Position numbers and translations under genes: made by a program. Below the pieces are notes generated by a model. It was given only the letters and a program-made list of their open reading frames with translations. It was not told the origin of the DNA and searched no databases. Below are positions 40,244 to 49,160 of a stretch of 64,000 bases of DNA, piece after piece. This DNA comes from NCEH01 sp002257205 (GTDB lineage Bacteria; Pseudomonadota; Alphaproteobacteria; Rhizobiales; Xanthobacteraceae), in assembly GCF_043195105.1 (NCBI RefSeq), contig NZ_JBAFWO010000003.1; one strand, given 5' to 3'. Numbering within the stretch: the stretch's first letter is position 1; each line of letters starts with the position of its first letter.

Positions 40244-40909
40244 ATGACCGAAATGCGAGCCGAGCTGGTGCGCAAGCTATGGCACGGCAACGACCCGTTT
40301 GATGGCTTCGATCCCACGGGAATCAAGGTGGACAAGCAGGGCTGGGGCTCCACCCATCCCTACCTTGTCACAAGCATATATGAGATACGCCCCATTCTCA
40401 TCGTCGAGATCGGCGTGTGGAAGGGTAGATCCGTCATCACCATGGCGAAGGCGCTGCGCGCGCTCGGCATTCCCGGCCTGGTGCTGGCGGTGGACACCTG
40501 GCTTGGAAGCTCCGAACACTGGGCCATTCCGCACATGTTCGCCGATTTGCATCTGAAACAGGGATATCCGAGCCTCTATCACACATTCATGGCCAATATC
40601 GTTCAGGACGGCTTGCAGGACCTGGTGCTGCCGCTGCCGCTGGACAGCGTGAACGCCAGCATCCTGATGCGCGCCCACAAGATCCGCCCGCAAATGATAC
40701 ATATCGACGGCGGCCATGATTACCGATCGGTCGCCACCGATATCTTGCAATGGTGGCCGCTGCTGGACTCCGGGGGCATCCTCGTCGGCGATGATTATCG
40801 CGTGGACGGCCATTTTCCCGGTGTGCGGCGCGCGTTCGATGAACTGGCGGCGGTTACCCGCCTGGAGCTGGAGCATTCGCCCACCAAGTGCCGCATCCGC
40901 AAACCGTGA
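40244..40909 (+). CDS. Class I SAM-dependent methyltransferase (Methyltransf_24-like)
   Basis: 221 residues. SAM-binding motif I is VEIGVWKGRSVITMAK near 49-64, motif II AVDTWLG near 80, and the acidic MIHIDGGHDYRSVATDILQWW block near 145-165 is typical of the CmcI/Methyltransf_24 group, followed by LDSGGILVGDDY. The substrate is unknown; this group includes O-methyltransferases and sugar or toxin modifiers. ATG 40244 is preceded by GGGAGA. Solitary, downstream of a tRNA gene. Confidence 0.8.
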   Translation: MTEMRAELVRKLWHGNDPFDGFDPTGIKVDKQGWGSTHPYLVTSIYEIRPILIVEIGVWKGRSVITMAKALRALGIPGLVLAVDTWLGSSEHWAIPHMFADLHLKQGYPSLYHTFMANIVQDGLQDLVLPLPLDSVNASILMRAHKIRPQMIHIDGGHDYRSVATDILQWWPLLDSGGILVGDDYRVDGHFPGVRRAFDELAAVTRLELEHSPTKCRIRKP

Positions 40910-41006
40910 CCCTTGGCCCGAAGGATGGTCACAAAGGCACCGCTCCGTGGGCGTATGAAGATGAATGCGGCGCCGCCGCGCCGAAATGCCCAACAGGAGG
41001 AACCCC

Positions 41007-41783
41007 ATGGCTTCGTCTCACGGCCGCTTTGTCTGGTATGAACTGATGATCCCCGACATGGACGCCGCCGTCGCCTTCTATGGCGATGTCGTGGGCTGGG
41101 GCGCGCAGAAGCTCGACATGCCGGAAATGCCCTATACGCTTTTCACCACCGACGCGGGTCCCATCGCCGGGCTCATGACGCTGCCGCAGGACCTGCGCGA
41201 CCAGGGTGTGCCGCCCCATTGGACCGGGTATGTGCATGTGGACGACGTTGACGCGACCGTCGCCAAGGCAAAGGCGCTTGGCGGCGCGCTTCATATCGAA
41301 CCGCGGGATATCCCCGGTGTCGGCCGCTTCGCGGTGATCGGCGACCCGCAGGGCGCGGTGATCTCCCTGTTCAAGTGGGAAGACGAAAGCGCCCATCCGC
41401 TCCCCGACCAGATGGCCAAGGGCAATATCGGCTGGCACGAGCTGATGGCCGTCGATTGGGAGGCCGCCCTGCCCTTCTATGCCGAGCTGTTCGGCTGGAA
41501 GAAGGATCAGGCCGTGGATATGGGGCCCATGGGCACCTATCAATTGTTCGGCCTGGGCGGCAATGCGTTCGGCGGCATGTTCACGAAGCCCGAGGCGGTT
41601 CCGATGCCGTTCTGGCTGTATTATTTCGTCGTTGGCGATATCGATGCCGCCGGCGGACGCGTGACGGCGGGCGGCGGACAGGTGATCAACGGGCCCATGC
41701 CTGTTCCCGGTGGCGCGTTCATCCTCCAGGCGCTGGACCCGCAGGGCACCATGTTCGCCCTGGTGGGCTCGCGCGAAGGCTGA
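41007..41783 (+). CDS. VOC (glyoxalase) family two-domain protein
   Basis: 258 residues with two betaalphabetabetabeta modules of the vicinal-oxygen-chelate fold: about 5-120 (RFVWYELMIPDMDAAVAFYGDVVGW) and about 132-258 (GWHELMAVDWEAALPFYAELFGW). A metal-dependent enzyme or bleomycin-type binding protein; the WxEL at the start of each module is common in the family's 27 kDa antigen Cfp30B-like group. SD AGGAGG at 40995-41000 with ATG 41007. Substrate unknown. Confidence 0.88.
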   Translation: MASSHGRFVWYELMIPDMDAAVAFYGDVVGWGAQKLDMPEMPYTLFTTDAGPIAGLMTLPQDLRDQGVPPHWTGYVHVDDVDATVAKAKALGGALHIEPRDIPGVGRFAVIGDPQGAVISLFKWEDESAHPLPDQMAKGNIGWHELMAVDWEAALPFYAELFGWKKDQAVDMGPMGTYQLFGLGGNAFGGMFTKPEAVPMPFWLYYFVVGDIDAAGGRVTAGGGQVINGPMPVPGGAFILQALDPQGTMFALVGSREG

Positions 41784-41791
41784 AGAAAATC

Positions 41792-41820
41792 GCCTCCGCG
41801 GCCCAATCGGCGGCGGAGGC
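41792..41820. terminator. Bidirectional hairpin between convergent genes
   Basis: GCCTCCGC and GCGGAGGC form an 8-bp stem with a 13-base loop that can fold further (CGGCCC/ATCGGC). It lies between the VOC gene and the convergent deoxyribosyltransferase-like gene. No clear U tract. Confidence 0.6.
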
Positions 41821-42414
41821 CTACCACCCGACGATGCGGTTGACGATGAAGCTGAGGACGAAGGACGCAACGAGCGCGATGGCGATCTTCGGCACGAGGC
41901 CGAGATTCAGCGCGCCCGCCCGCGCGATGCGGTGAAGATGATCGGCCGCCGCCGCGACCGCTTCCTCGGCGGTGGTCGCGACGGGTGCGCCGGGATGGGC
42001 GATCATCAGGTTTTCCACATGGCCGAAATCTTCCACCAGGTGCCCGCCTGAATCACGCAGACCAGATTCGCCAGCCAGCGCGTCGATCCGCGCCACCATG
42101 GGGCGGGGATCGTTCGTCCAGAGGAACACCGGCAGGCCGCGCGCCTCGCCATACCCCAATTCCCACGCCGTGCCCGGGTCCATATGGGCGCCACGGAAGG
42201 GCGTGATGTTGGCGATGATGCCATCGGCGCGATCCAGCTGGGAAATGCAGCGCGCGCGGATCTCGGCGGACGTCACGGCATTGTCCTGGTCGCCGCCTTC
42301 GAACGGATGGAGCGCCTTCAAGCCGTGCCGGGCGCACAGGGCGACCAGCGCGTCATAATGCTGGGCAGCATCGGCCCGGAACACGTCCGGTCCTGCGAGA
42401 TAGACGCGTACCAT
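41821..42414 (-). CDS. Nucleoside 2-deoxyribosyltransferase-like protein with C-terminal TM helix
   Basis: 197 residues. The NDT fold is visible: YLAGPDVFR near 5-13, ADGIIANITPFRGAHMDPGTAWELGYGEARGLPV near 63-95 with nucleophile candidate E85 and the D79-P-G-T motif. Unlike known NDTs (about 150-160 residues, soluble), it ends in a hydrophobic helix (about 172-195, KIAIALVASFVLSFIVNRIV) that would anchor it to the inner membrane with the catalytic part in the cytosol. It may cleave the N-glycosidic bond of (deoxy)nucleosides or nucleotides; substrate unproven. ATG 42414. Confidence 0.85.
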   Translation of the reverse strand: MVRVYLAGPDVFRADAAQHYDALVALCARHGLKALHPFEGGDQDNAVTSAEIRARCISQLDRADGIIANITPFRGAHMDPGTAWELGYGEARGLPVFLWTNDPRPMVARIDALAGESGLRDSGGHLVEDFGHVENLMIAHPGAPVATTAEEAVAAAADHLHRIARAGALNLGLVPKIAIALVASFVLSFIVNRIVGW

Positions 42415-42472
42415 GGTCGTTTGCGTGCCTTGCCTGCTGATGGCGCGCCGGGGGCGGGGCGTGCCAGCTCCC

Positions 42473-42667
42473 TTATACAGACGTCATATAGCTCGCGGCA
42501 AAGCCGATGATCACGAGCACCAACCCCACCGCGAGAATGGTGACGATGCGCCCCGAGGTGAGGCCTTGCCTGGCCTTCGGGGCCGGCTTCACCACTTCCC
42601 CCTCGGCCCCGCGCTGGTCGGCCACGCGGAAGGCGGCTTCCTCGCGGCGTTCGGTCTGGTCTTCCAT
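42473..42667 (-). CDS. Small single-span membrane protein
   Basis: 64 residues. A charged N-terminus (EDQTERREEAAFRVADQRG), a basic middle (KPAPKARQGLTSGR) and one C-terminal TM segment (IVTILAVGLVLVIIGFAASYM), so type II or tail-anchored topology. GGGAGGTG precedes ATG 42667, a strong start signal. Not recognised; common type of small hyphomicrobial membrane protein. Confidence 0.75.
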   Translation of the reverse strand: MEDQTERREEAAFRVADQRGAEGEVVKPAPKARQGLTSGRIVTILAVGLVLVIIGFAASYMTSV

Positions 42668-42737
42668 GTCACACCTCCCATTCGTCTTGGAGATGTAACG
42701 CCGGACGCGGGTTTCGGTTCGCCGCGCCCGGCATCCC

Positions 42738-43529
42738 TCAGTGCAGGATCTGCGAGAGGAAGAGCTTGGTGCGCTCATGCTGGGGATTGGAGAAGAAGGC
42801 GTTGGGCTCGTTCATCTCGATGATCTGGCCGGCGTCCATGAAGATCACCCGGTCCGCCACCTGCCGGGCAAACCCCATTTCGTGGGTCACGCACAGCATG
42901 GTCATGCCTTCCTCGGCGAGGCTCACCATGGTGTCGAGAACCTCCTTCACCATTTCCGGGTCGAGGGCGGAGGTGGGCTCGTCGAAGAGCATGATGCGGG
43001 GGCGCATGCACAGCGCCCGCGCGATGGCGACGCGCTGCTGCTGACCGCCGGAAAGCTGGCCGGGATATTTGTTCGCCTGCTCGGGGATCTTCACCTTGGT
43101 GAGGAAGTGCATCGCCACCTCATCCGCCTCTTTCTTGGGCATTTTGCGCACCCACATGGGGGCGAGCGTGCAATTCTCCAATATGGTGAGGTGCGGAAAC
43201 AGGTTGAAATGCTGGAACACCATGCCAACTTCGCGGCGCACCTCGTCGATGCGCTTGAGATCATTGGTGAGTTCGATCCCGTCGACGACGATGCTGCCCT
43301 TCTGGTGCTCTTCCAGGCGGTTGATGCAGCGGATCATGGTCGATTTGCCGGAGCCGGAGGGTCCGCAGATGACGATGCGCTCGCCGCGCTTCACCGTGAG
43401 GTTGATATCCCGCAGCACATGGAAATCGCCGTACCATTTGTTGACGGCGACCAGTTCCACCGCGATGGTGGGCGCATTCGCCTCGACTTCGGCGATGAGC
43501 GGATCTTGGGTATGAGAGACTGAAGACAT
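42738..43529 (-). CDS. aapP: General L-amino acid ABC transporter, ATP-binding protein
   Basis: 263 residues. ATPase of a polar amino acid importer: Walker A GPSGSGKST near 56, Q-loop FQHFNLFPHLTILENCTLAP, ABC signature LSGGQQQR, Walker B IMLFDEPTSALD, H-loop VTHEMGFAR. Fourth gene of aapJQMP; ATG 43529 is preceded by GGGAGCG. A TTG at 43544 would overlap aapM but has no better signal. Works with AapQ/AapM in the membrane and AapJ in the periplasm. Confidence 0.95.
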   Translation of the reverse strand: MSSVSHTQDPLIAEVEANAPTIAVELVAVNKWYGDFHVLRDINLTVKRGERIVICGPSGSGKSTMIRCINRLEEHQKGSIVVDGIELTNDLKRIDEVRREVGMVFQHFNLFPHLTILENCTLAPMWVRKMPKKEADEVAMHFLTKVKIPEQANKYPGQLSGGQQQRVAIARALCMRPRIMLFDEPTSALDPEMVKEVLDTMVSLAEEGMTMLCVTHEMGFARQVADRVIFMDAGQIIEMNEPNAFFSNPQHERTKLFLSQILH

Positions 43530-43540
43530 GGCACGCTCCC

Positions 43541-44932
43541 TCAATGACGGTTGGACCGGTCGAGCCGCTTTTCCAGCGCCATCGAATACCGGGACATGCC
43601 GTAGCAGAAGACGAAATAGACGAGCCCGGCGAAGCCGAAGCCGGTGAACAGCGTGGTCGGCGTCGCCCAGGACGGATCGGTGAAGGAGGCGCGCAGAATG
43701 CCCAGCAGATCGAAGATGGAGACGATCAGAACCAGGGTCGTATCCTTGAACAGGCCGATGAAATTATTGACGATTCCAGGAATCACTAGTTTCAGCGCCT
43801 GGGGCAGAATGACGAGCCGCATCATCAGCCCGGACCGCAGGCCCATCGCCTGCGCGCCCTCATATTGGCCCTTGGGTATAGCCTGGAGCCCGCCGCGCAC
43901 CACCTCGGCCATATAGGCGGAGGCAAACAGCGCCACGCCCACGAGCGCCCGCAACAGACCATCGATGCTGAAGCGTCCCGGCAGGAACAAAGGCAGCATG
44001 TAGGTGGCGAAGAACAGCACGGTGATGAGCGGCACGCCGCGCCAGAACTCGATAAAGACGATGGACGAAATCTTCACCAGCGGCAGGTTGGATCGCCGCC
44101 CCAACGCCAGAAGAATGCCGAGCGGCAGCGACACGACGATGCCGGTGACGGCGATGACCAGGGTGACCAGCAGGCCACCCCATTGGCGCGTTTCCACTTC
44201 CTGGAGGCCGAAATCCAGGTCCATCGCCAGCAGCACCAAAGCGAGGATGCCGAAAGCGGAGAGCGTGCCGTGCACCGCCCCGCGCCGGCTACCGCCGAAC
44301 ACCGGGGCCGCCAGGGCCGCGATGCCGCAGGCAATGCCAGTGACGATGATGAACTGCACCCAATAAGACAGGCGCAATCCCGCGAACGAGCCGTTCAGGT
44401 TTTCAAGCCCGGTGCCGCCCAGCAGGAAATTATTGAACGAGAGATTGCCGCCGGTGAGCAGAACAAAGCATACGACCGGATAGACGCAGAAGAAGGCCAG
44501 GGCGTTCAAACGCTTGTAAGGCACCTTTGGAAACAGCAGCGGGGCGAGCAGCGCCGCGCCCAGGAAATAGACCACATTCACCCGCCAGCGTTCGCTCTCC
44601 GGATAGAAGCCGTAGAGGATCTGGTTGAACTTGGCATAGATGAAAGGCCAGCAGGCGCCGACCGGCCGGCCGATCTTTTCCGGCAGGCACGCGTCGCGCC
44701 CGGCACCGCTCCAGACCGCATCGAAGATGAAGAATTTCAGCAGCGGCGGAATGGTGACATAGACCACGAAGATGCCCAGTAGGGTCAGCAGCACCTGCCC
44801 GACCGAGCCGAACAGATGGGCGCGGGACCAGCCATAGATTCCGCGATTGGAGACCGGCGCCGGCTCTTGGGGGCGCAGGTCCTTGGGGGCGACAAAGGCC
44901 GCCTGGGGTGCGGGGCGCGTTGCGGTGTTCAT
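43541..44932 (-). CDS. aapM: General L-amino acid ABC transporter permease AapM
   Basis: 463 residues. Polar amino acid permease of the His/Glu/Gln/Arg/opine family; long form with an N-terminal domain of several helices before the conserved core. The EAA-like loop YEGAQAMGLRSGLMMRLVILPQALKLVIPGIVNNFIGLFKDTTLV lies near 350-395. Starts 8 bp after aapQ and precedes aapP. The Aap system of Rhizobium leguminosarum imports many L-amino acids; the same is inferred here. Confidence 0.95.
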   Translation of the reverse strand: MNTATRPAPQAAFVAPKDLRPQEPAPVSNRGIYGWSRAHLFGSVGQVLLTLLGIFVVYVTIPPLLKFFIFDAVWSGAGRDACLPEKIGRPVGACWPFIYAKFNQILYGFYPESERWRVNVVYFLGAALLAPLLFPKVPYKRLNALAFFCVYPVVCFVLLTGGNLSFNNFLLGGTGLENLNGSFAGLRLSYWVQFIIVTGIACGIAALAAPVFGGSRRGAVHGTLSAFGILALVLLAMDLDFGLQEVETRQWGGLLVTLVIAVTGIVVSLPLGILLALGRRSNLPLVKISSIVFIEFWRGVPLITVLFFATYMLPLFLPGRFSIDGLLRALVGVALFASAYMAEVVRGGLQAIPKGQYEGAQAMGLRSGLMMRLVILPQALKLVIPGIVNNFIGLFKDTTLVLIVSIFDLLGILRASFTDPSWATPTTLFTGFGFAGLVYFVFCYGMSRYSMALEKRLDRSNRH

Positions 44933-44939
44933 GGCACCC

Positions 44940-46232
44940 TCACCGTTCCACGAGCGCGACGCGCTTGTTGTACCAGCCCATCAGCATCGAGGTGAGAATG
45001 GAGATGGTGAGATAGACCGCCATGGTGATGGCGATGATTTCAATCGCCTGTCCGGTCTGGTTCAGCGTCGTGCCGGCGAAAATGGCGAACAGGTCCGGAT
45101 AGCCCACCGCGACACCCAGGGTCGAGTTCTTGGTGATGTTGAGATATTGGCTGGTCAGCGGCGGCACGATCACGCGCATCGCTTGCGGAATGACCACGAG
45201 ACGCAGGGTCGGCCCTGAACGCAGCCCGAGGGATTTCGCTGCCTCGGTCTGGCCCTTGGACACGGCCAGGATGCCGGCGCGCACGATCTCGGCGATGAAG
45301 CCGGCCGTATAGATCGACAGGGCCAGCAGCAGCGACACGAATTCCGGGATCACCCGGATGCCGCCGACGAAGTTGAAGCCTTGCAGATGGGGTGTTTCCA
45401 GCGTGACCGGCACGCCGAGGGCGAAGCAGGTGACGATCGGCAGGCCGACGATGAGACCGAACCCGGTCCAGAACACCGGGAATTGCTGGCCGGTCGCCAA
45501 TTGCCGCGCCTTGGCCCAGCGGGCGATCAGCATCAATGCGACGATCGCGACGAAGAATGCCACCACCACCCAGACGAAGCCGCTTTCAAACACCGGGCGG
45601 GGAACCACGAGGCCGCGATTGTTCACGAACACCGACGGACCCGCGACGTCGCCAGCTAAAGCCCGGAACGTGGACGAGAGCGGCGCAAGGCCGATGCCGG
45701 CGAAGCTGTCGGCGAGGAAGTTGAACAGGGGCTGAAGTCCGAAGCCCCAGCTCTGGCGCGGGTTCGGCATGGCCGCCAGCACCGCGAGGTACCAGAACAA
45801 GATCTGGAACAGCGGCGGCAGGTTGCGCGTGACCTCCACATAGGCGGAGGCCAGCGCCTTGATGACCACATTCTCGGAAAGGCGGGCCACACCCACGAGA
45901 AAGCCGAGGATGGTGGCGAGAATGATGCCCAGGAACGCCACCAGCAGCGTGTTGAGCAGGCCCACCAGGAAGGCCCGGCCGTAGCTCATGGATTCCGAAT
46001 AGGGAATGAGCGTCTGCGTGATGCCGAAACCGGCGGAATTGTCGAGAAAGCCGAAACCCGATGCGATGCCCTGCCGGGCAAGGTTGGCCTGGGCATTGGC
46101 GAAGAACGACCAGGCGAGCCAGATGAGCGCGATGCCCAATGCGATCTGGATCACTGCGGAACGAAGCGCCGGGTCGGTCCACGACCATCGCCGGCGCGTC
46201 GGAGCGGGCTCCGACCAGCGTGCGTCTGTCAT
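44940..46232 (-). CDS. aapQ: General L-amino acid ABC transporter permease AapQ
   Basis: 430 residues. Partner permease of AapM; N-terminal TM near 28-48 and a periplasmic insertion (PSVFVNNRGLVVPRPVFES) about 210-235, then the conserved EAA-like loop TEAAKSLGLRSGPTLRLVVIPQAMRVIVPPLTSQYLNITKNSTLG near 330-375. ATG 46232. Placed between aapJ and aapM with a stem-loop upstream (46346-46371) that separates it from aapJ. Confidence 0.95.
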   Translation of the reverse strand: MTDARWSEPAPTRRRWSWTDPALRSAVIQIALGIALIWLAWSFFANAQANLARQGIASGFGFLDNSAGFGITQTLIPYSESMSYGRAFLVGLLNTLLVAFLGIILATILGFLVGVARLSENVVIKALASAYVEVTRNLPPLFQILFWYLAVLAAMPNPRQSWGFGLQPLFNFLADSFAGIGLAPLSSTFRALAGDVAGPSVFVNNRGLVVPRPVFESGFVWVVVAFFVAIVALMLIARWAKARQLATGQQFPVFWTGFGLIVGLPIVTCFALGVPVTLETPHLQGFNFVGGIRVIPEFVSLLLALSIYTAGFIAEIVRAGILAVSKGQTEAAKSLGLRSGPTLRLVVIPQAMRVIVPPLTSQYLNITKNSTLGVAVGYPDLFAIFAGTTLNQTGQAIEIIAITMAVYLTISILTSMLMGWYNKRVALVER

Positions 46233-46345
46233 CTAGCCCCTCAAGATCCGGGACTCTGCGGCCCCTTTGGGAAAATGCAAAAAGAGAGAAAGGTCGTTCC
46301 GCCGCCAGCCGCAGCCGTACCGGCGCCGAGGGTTCGGCGAAAGAA

Positions 46346-46371
46346 ATCCGGCGCCCGCAGGGGCGCCGGAT
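46346..46371 (-). terminator. Stem-loop between aapJ and aapQ
   Basis: ATCCGGCGCC and GGCGCCGGAT form a 10-bp perfect stem with a 6-base loop, 8 bp after the aapJ stop; on the minus strand it is followed by TTCTTTC. It can act as a partial terminator or mRNA-stabilising structure that raises binding-protein expression over the permeases, as is known for other ABC operons. Confidence 0.75.
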
Positions 46372-46378
46372 CATCGCA

Positions 46379-47404
46379 TCAGCGGACGGGCATGCCGTAT
46401 TGAAGGCCGCCTTGGGTCCACAGCTTGTTGGGGCCGCGATTGATGGCGAGCGGGGTCGCCGGGCCGAGATTGCGGTCGAAGATTTCGCCGTAATTGCCGA
46501 CCTGCTTCACGATCTTGACGACCCAATCGTTGGGCACGCCGACCGCTTCGCCATACTTGCCATCCGAACCCAGGAGACGCTTGATCTCCGGATTCTGGGA
46601 ATTGACCATCTCGTCGACATTCTTGCTGGTGATGCCGAGTTCCTCAGCGTTGAGCAGCGCGAAATAAGTCCACTTGATGAGGTCGAACCACTGATCGTCG
46701 CCATGACGCACCAGCGGTCCGAGTGGCTCCTTGGAGATGACTTCCGGCAGAACGACGTGGTCATTCGCGTTGGTCAGCTTCAGCCGCACCGAATAAAGCT
46801 GCGACTGGTCCGAGGTGAATGCATCGCAACGGCCGGAATCATAGGCCTTCACCGTCTCGTCGATGGTGGCGAACGCAATCAGCTCATATTTGAGGTTGTT
46901 GGTGCGGAAATAATCGCCAACGTTCAGCTCGTTGGTGGTGCCGGTCTGCACGCAGATCGAGGCGCCCGCCAGGTCCTTCACGGACTTGAGGTTGAGCGAC
47001 TTGCGCACCAGGAAGCCCTGGCCGTCGTAATACATCACGCCGGCGAAGTTGAAGCCGAGGGTGGTGTCGCGCGACATGGTCCAGGTGGTGTTGCGCGAGA
47101 GCACGTCGATGCCGCCCGACTGGAGCGCCGTGAAGCGGTCCTTGGCCGAGAGCGGAGAATATTTCACCTTGGTGGCATCACCAAAGATGGCGGCCGCGAC
47201 AGCGCGGCAGAAGTCCACATCGATTCCGGTCCAATTGCCCTTGTCGTCGGGATTGGAGAACCCCGGCAATCCTTGGGTCACGCCGCAGTTGAGAGCGCCA
47301 CGCGCAATCACGTCTTTAAGAGTGCTAGGCTTTTCATCGGCCGCTGCCGCCGCGCCGACGCCGAGCGCGATCAATCCAGCCACTGCACACAGGATGCGTT
47401 TCAC
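46379..47404 (-). CDS. aapJ: General L-amino acid ABC transporter, periplasmic binding protein
   Basis: 341 residues. Sec signal peptide (VKRILCAVAGLIALGVGAAAAADE), then a type II periplasmic binding fold: LKDVIARGALNCGVTQGLPGFS, WTGIDVDFCRAVAAAIFG, SGGIDVLSRNTTWTMSRDTTLGFNF and IDETVKAYDSGRCDAFTSDQSQL. First gene of the aapJQMP operon. The start GTG 47404 is chosen from the signal peptide; a longer frame upstream adds hydrophilic residues that would spoil it. Confidence 0.95.
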   Translation of the reverse strand: MKRILCAVAGLIALGVGAAAAADEKPSTLKDVIARGALNCGVTQGLPGFSNPDDKGNWTGIDVDFCRAVAAAIFGDATKVKYSPLSAKDRFTALQSGGIDVLSRNTTWTMSRDTTLGFNFAGVMYYDGQGFLVRKSLNLKSVKDLAGASICVQTGTTNELNVGDYFRTNNLKYELIAFATIDETVKAYDSGRCDAFTSDQSQLYSVRLKLTNANDHVVLPEVISKEPLGPLVRHGDDQWFDLIKWTYFALLNAEELGITSKNVDEMVNSQNPEIKRLLGSDGKYGEAVGVPNDWVVKIVKQVGNYGEIFDRNLGPATPLAINRGPNKLWTQGGLQYGMPVR

Positions 47405-47578
47405 GGAAGGTCCCTTCTCTTGTTGCACCTGAATCCAATCGGACAACGTCCCGCGGTTCGGGATCGACGCCGTTGTCCGGGACGTCGTATGGGATACATC
47501 TCAATCCCTCACGACCGGGTGGTCAATAGCATGCCGCGTGCGTGGGCAGATGCAGGATTAGGCATTTCGGAGCATCCA

Positions 47579-48757
47579 ATGGCGCCCACTCAAAGTAAAG
47601 CAAGTTTCGAGCCAGAGACTGAAGTTGTCCGCCTCGGCCGCGACCCGTTCCGTTTCGATGGCTTCGTCAATCCGCCGGTGGTCCGCGGCTCGACGGTGCT
47701 CTATCCGAGCTATGCCGATCTGGCTGCCCATCGCAGCCGCTACAGCTACGGCCGGCGCGGCAATCCGACCACCGAAGCGCTTGAAATGGCCCTGAAAGCC
47801 CTTGAAGGTTCCGATGGCGTGGTGTTGACCCCGTCGGGCCTCTCTGCGTGCTCGATCGCCCTGCTCAGCGCGCTTTCCGCCGGCGACCATCTGCTGATGG
47901 TGGACACGGCCTATTATCCCACCCGCCGCTTCTGCGACACCGTGCTGAAGAAAATGGGCGTGGAGACAAGCTATTACGATCCCCTGATCGGCGCCGATAT
48001 CACCAACCTTTTACGGGACAACACCCGGGCCATTTTCCTCGAAGCACCCGGCTCCCAAAGCTTCGAGATGCAGGACATCCCGGCCATCACCGCCGTCGCC
48101 CGCGCCCGCGGCATCACCACGCTGATCGACAATACCTGGGCGACGCCCTTCTTCTTCAGGCCGCATGATTTCGGCGTGGATATCTCGATCCAGGCCGGCA
48201 CGAAATATATCGGCGGGCATGCCGACCTCAATCTCGGCACCATCTCCGCCGTGGGGCCGAGCTGGAAGCGCGTGCACGATTTGCACGGCGACATGGGGAT
48301 TTGTATCAGCCCCGATGATGCCGCGCTCGGATCGCGCGGTCTGCGCACGCTCGCGGTGCGGCTGGAGCGGCATCAGGATTCGGCGTTGAAGGTGGCCCGC
48401 TGGATGCAAAGCCTGCCGCAGGTTTCCCGGGTGTTGCATCCCGCGCTCGAGAGCGACCCTGGCCATGCCATCTGGAAGCGCGACTTCAAGGGATCCTCGG
48501 GCTTGTTCAGCGCGATTCTGAAGCCCGTTTCGGATCAGGCCCTGGCGGCCTTCTTCGATGCGTTGGTGCATTTTGGCATGGGCTATTCCTGGGGCGGCTA
48601 CGAAAGCCTCATCATCGCATTCGATTGCACCAGCTATCGCACGGCCACCAGATGGCACGCGGAAGGCCCTGCGATCCGCCTGCATATCGGCCTCGAAAAT
48701 ACGACCGACCTCATGGCGGACCTGGAGCAGGCGTTCGCAAAGATGTCGGTGGCATAG
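47579..48757 (+). CDS. metC: Cystathionine beta-lyase (Cys/Met metabolism PLP enzyme)
   Basis: 392 residues. Cys/Met metabolism PLP family; PLP lysine in QAGTKYIGGHADLNLG near 205, Tyr in YSYGRRGNPT near 58, and PSGLSACSIALL near 84. Divides cystathionine to homocysteine, pyruvate and ammonia; alternatives within the family include cystathionine gamma-lyase or methionine gamma-lyase. ATG 47579 has GGAG six bases upstream; an in-frame ATG 16 codons earlier lacks one. Divergent from aapJ. Confidence 0.92.
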   Translation: MAPTQSKASFEPETEVVRLGRDPFRFDGFVNPPVVRGSTVLYPSYADLAAHRSRYSYGRRGNPTTEALEMALKALEGSDGVVLTPSGLSACSIALLSALSAGDHLLMVDTAYYPTRRFCDTVLKKMGVETSYYDPLIGADITNLLRDNTRAIFLEAPGSQSFEMQDIPAITAVARARGITTLIDNTWATPFFFRPHDFGVDISIQAGTKYIGGHADLNLGTISAVGPSWKRVHDLHGDMGICISPDDAALGSRGLRTLAVRLERHQDSALKVARWMQSLPQVSRVLHPALESDPGHAIWKRDFKGSSGLFSAILKPVSDQALAAFFDALVHFGMGYSWGGYESLIIAFDCTSYRTATRWHAEGPAIRLHIGLENTTDLMADLEQAFAKMSVA

Positions 48758-48774
48758 GCCAGGGTTCCCGATGC

Positions 48775-48800
48775 CCCCTCTCCCCGGGTGTGGGGAGGGG
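48775..48800. terminator. Hairpin between convergent genes
   Basis: CCCCTCTCCCC (48775-48785) and GGGGAGGGG (48792-48800) pair with a two-base bulge around a short loop, just after metC and before the convergent LAB_N gene. Similar C-rich repeats occur between genes in this order of bacteria. Confidence 0.45.
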
Positions 48801-48827
48801 CGGGCAGCGGCAAGGAGGAGAAAGGCT

Positions 48828-49160
48828 TCAGGTCGCGGCGCGATCCGCCCGGCGCTCGCGCAGCGCGAATTGCAGATTGCGGATGTAGATGAAGGTCGAG
48901 AGCGCCTGCCCGGCGATGAACACCGGGTCCTTGCGATACAAGGCATAAATCAGCAGCAGCGTGCCGCCACCGAGCGAGAAGGTCCAGAACGCGAACGGAA
49001 TCACCGATCGCCCGGCCCGCTCGCTCGCAAGCCACTGCACCACGAACCGCATGGTGAACAGGAGTTGGGCGACGAACCCGAGGACAACCCACCAATCAAG
49101 CTGCGTGACGAACACGTCGTGCAGATAATCCCCGGCGGCTTGGACCAGTTCAACGAGCAT
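48828..49160 (-). CDS. LAB_N (lipid-A-disaccharide synthase N-terminal domain-like) membrane protein
   Basis: 110 residues with three TM helices. The pattern VLGFVAQLLFTMRFVVQWLASERAGRSVIPFAFWTFSLGGGTLLLIYALYRKDPVFI is the LAB_N domain found with glycosyltransferase 2 and lipid A genes. GAGGTTG precedes ATG 49160; an alternative TTG start at 49175 is in frame. Overlaps the GT2 gene by 11 bp. Probably the small membrane partner of the GT2. Confidence 0.85.
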   Translation of the reverse strand: MLVELVQAAGDYLHDVFVTQLDWWVVLGFVAQLLFTMRFVVQWLASERAGRSVIPFAFWTFSLGGGTLLLIYALYRKDPVFIAGQALSTFIYIRNLQFALRERRADRAAT

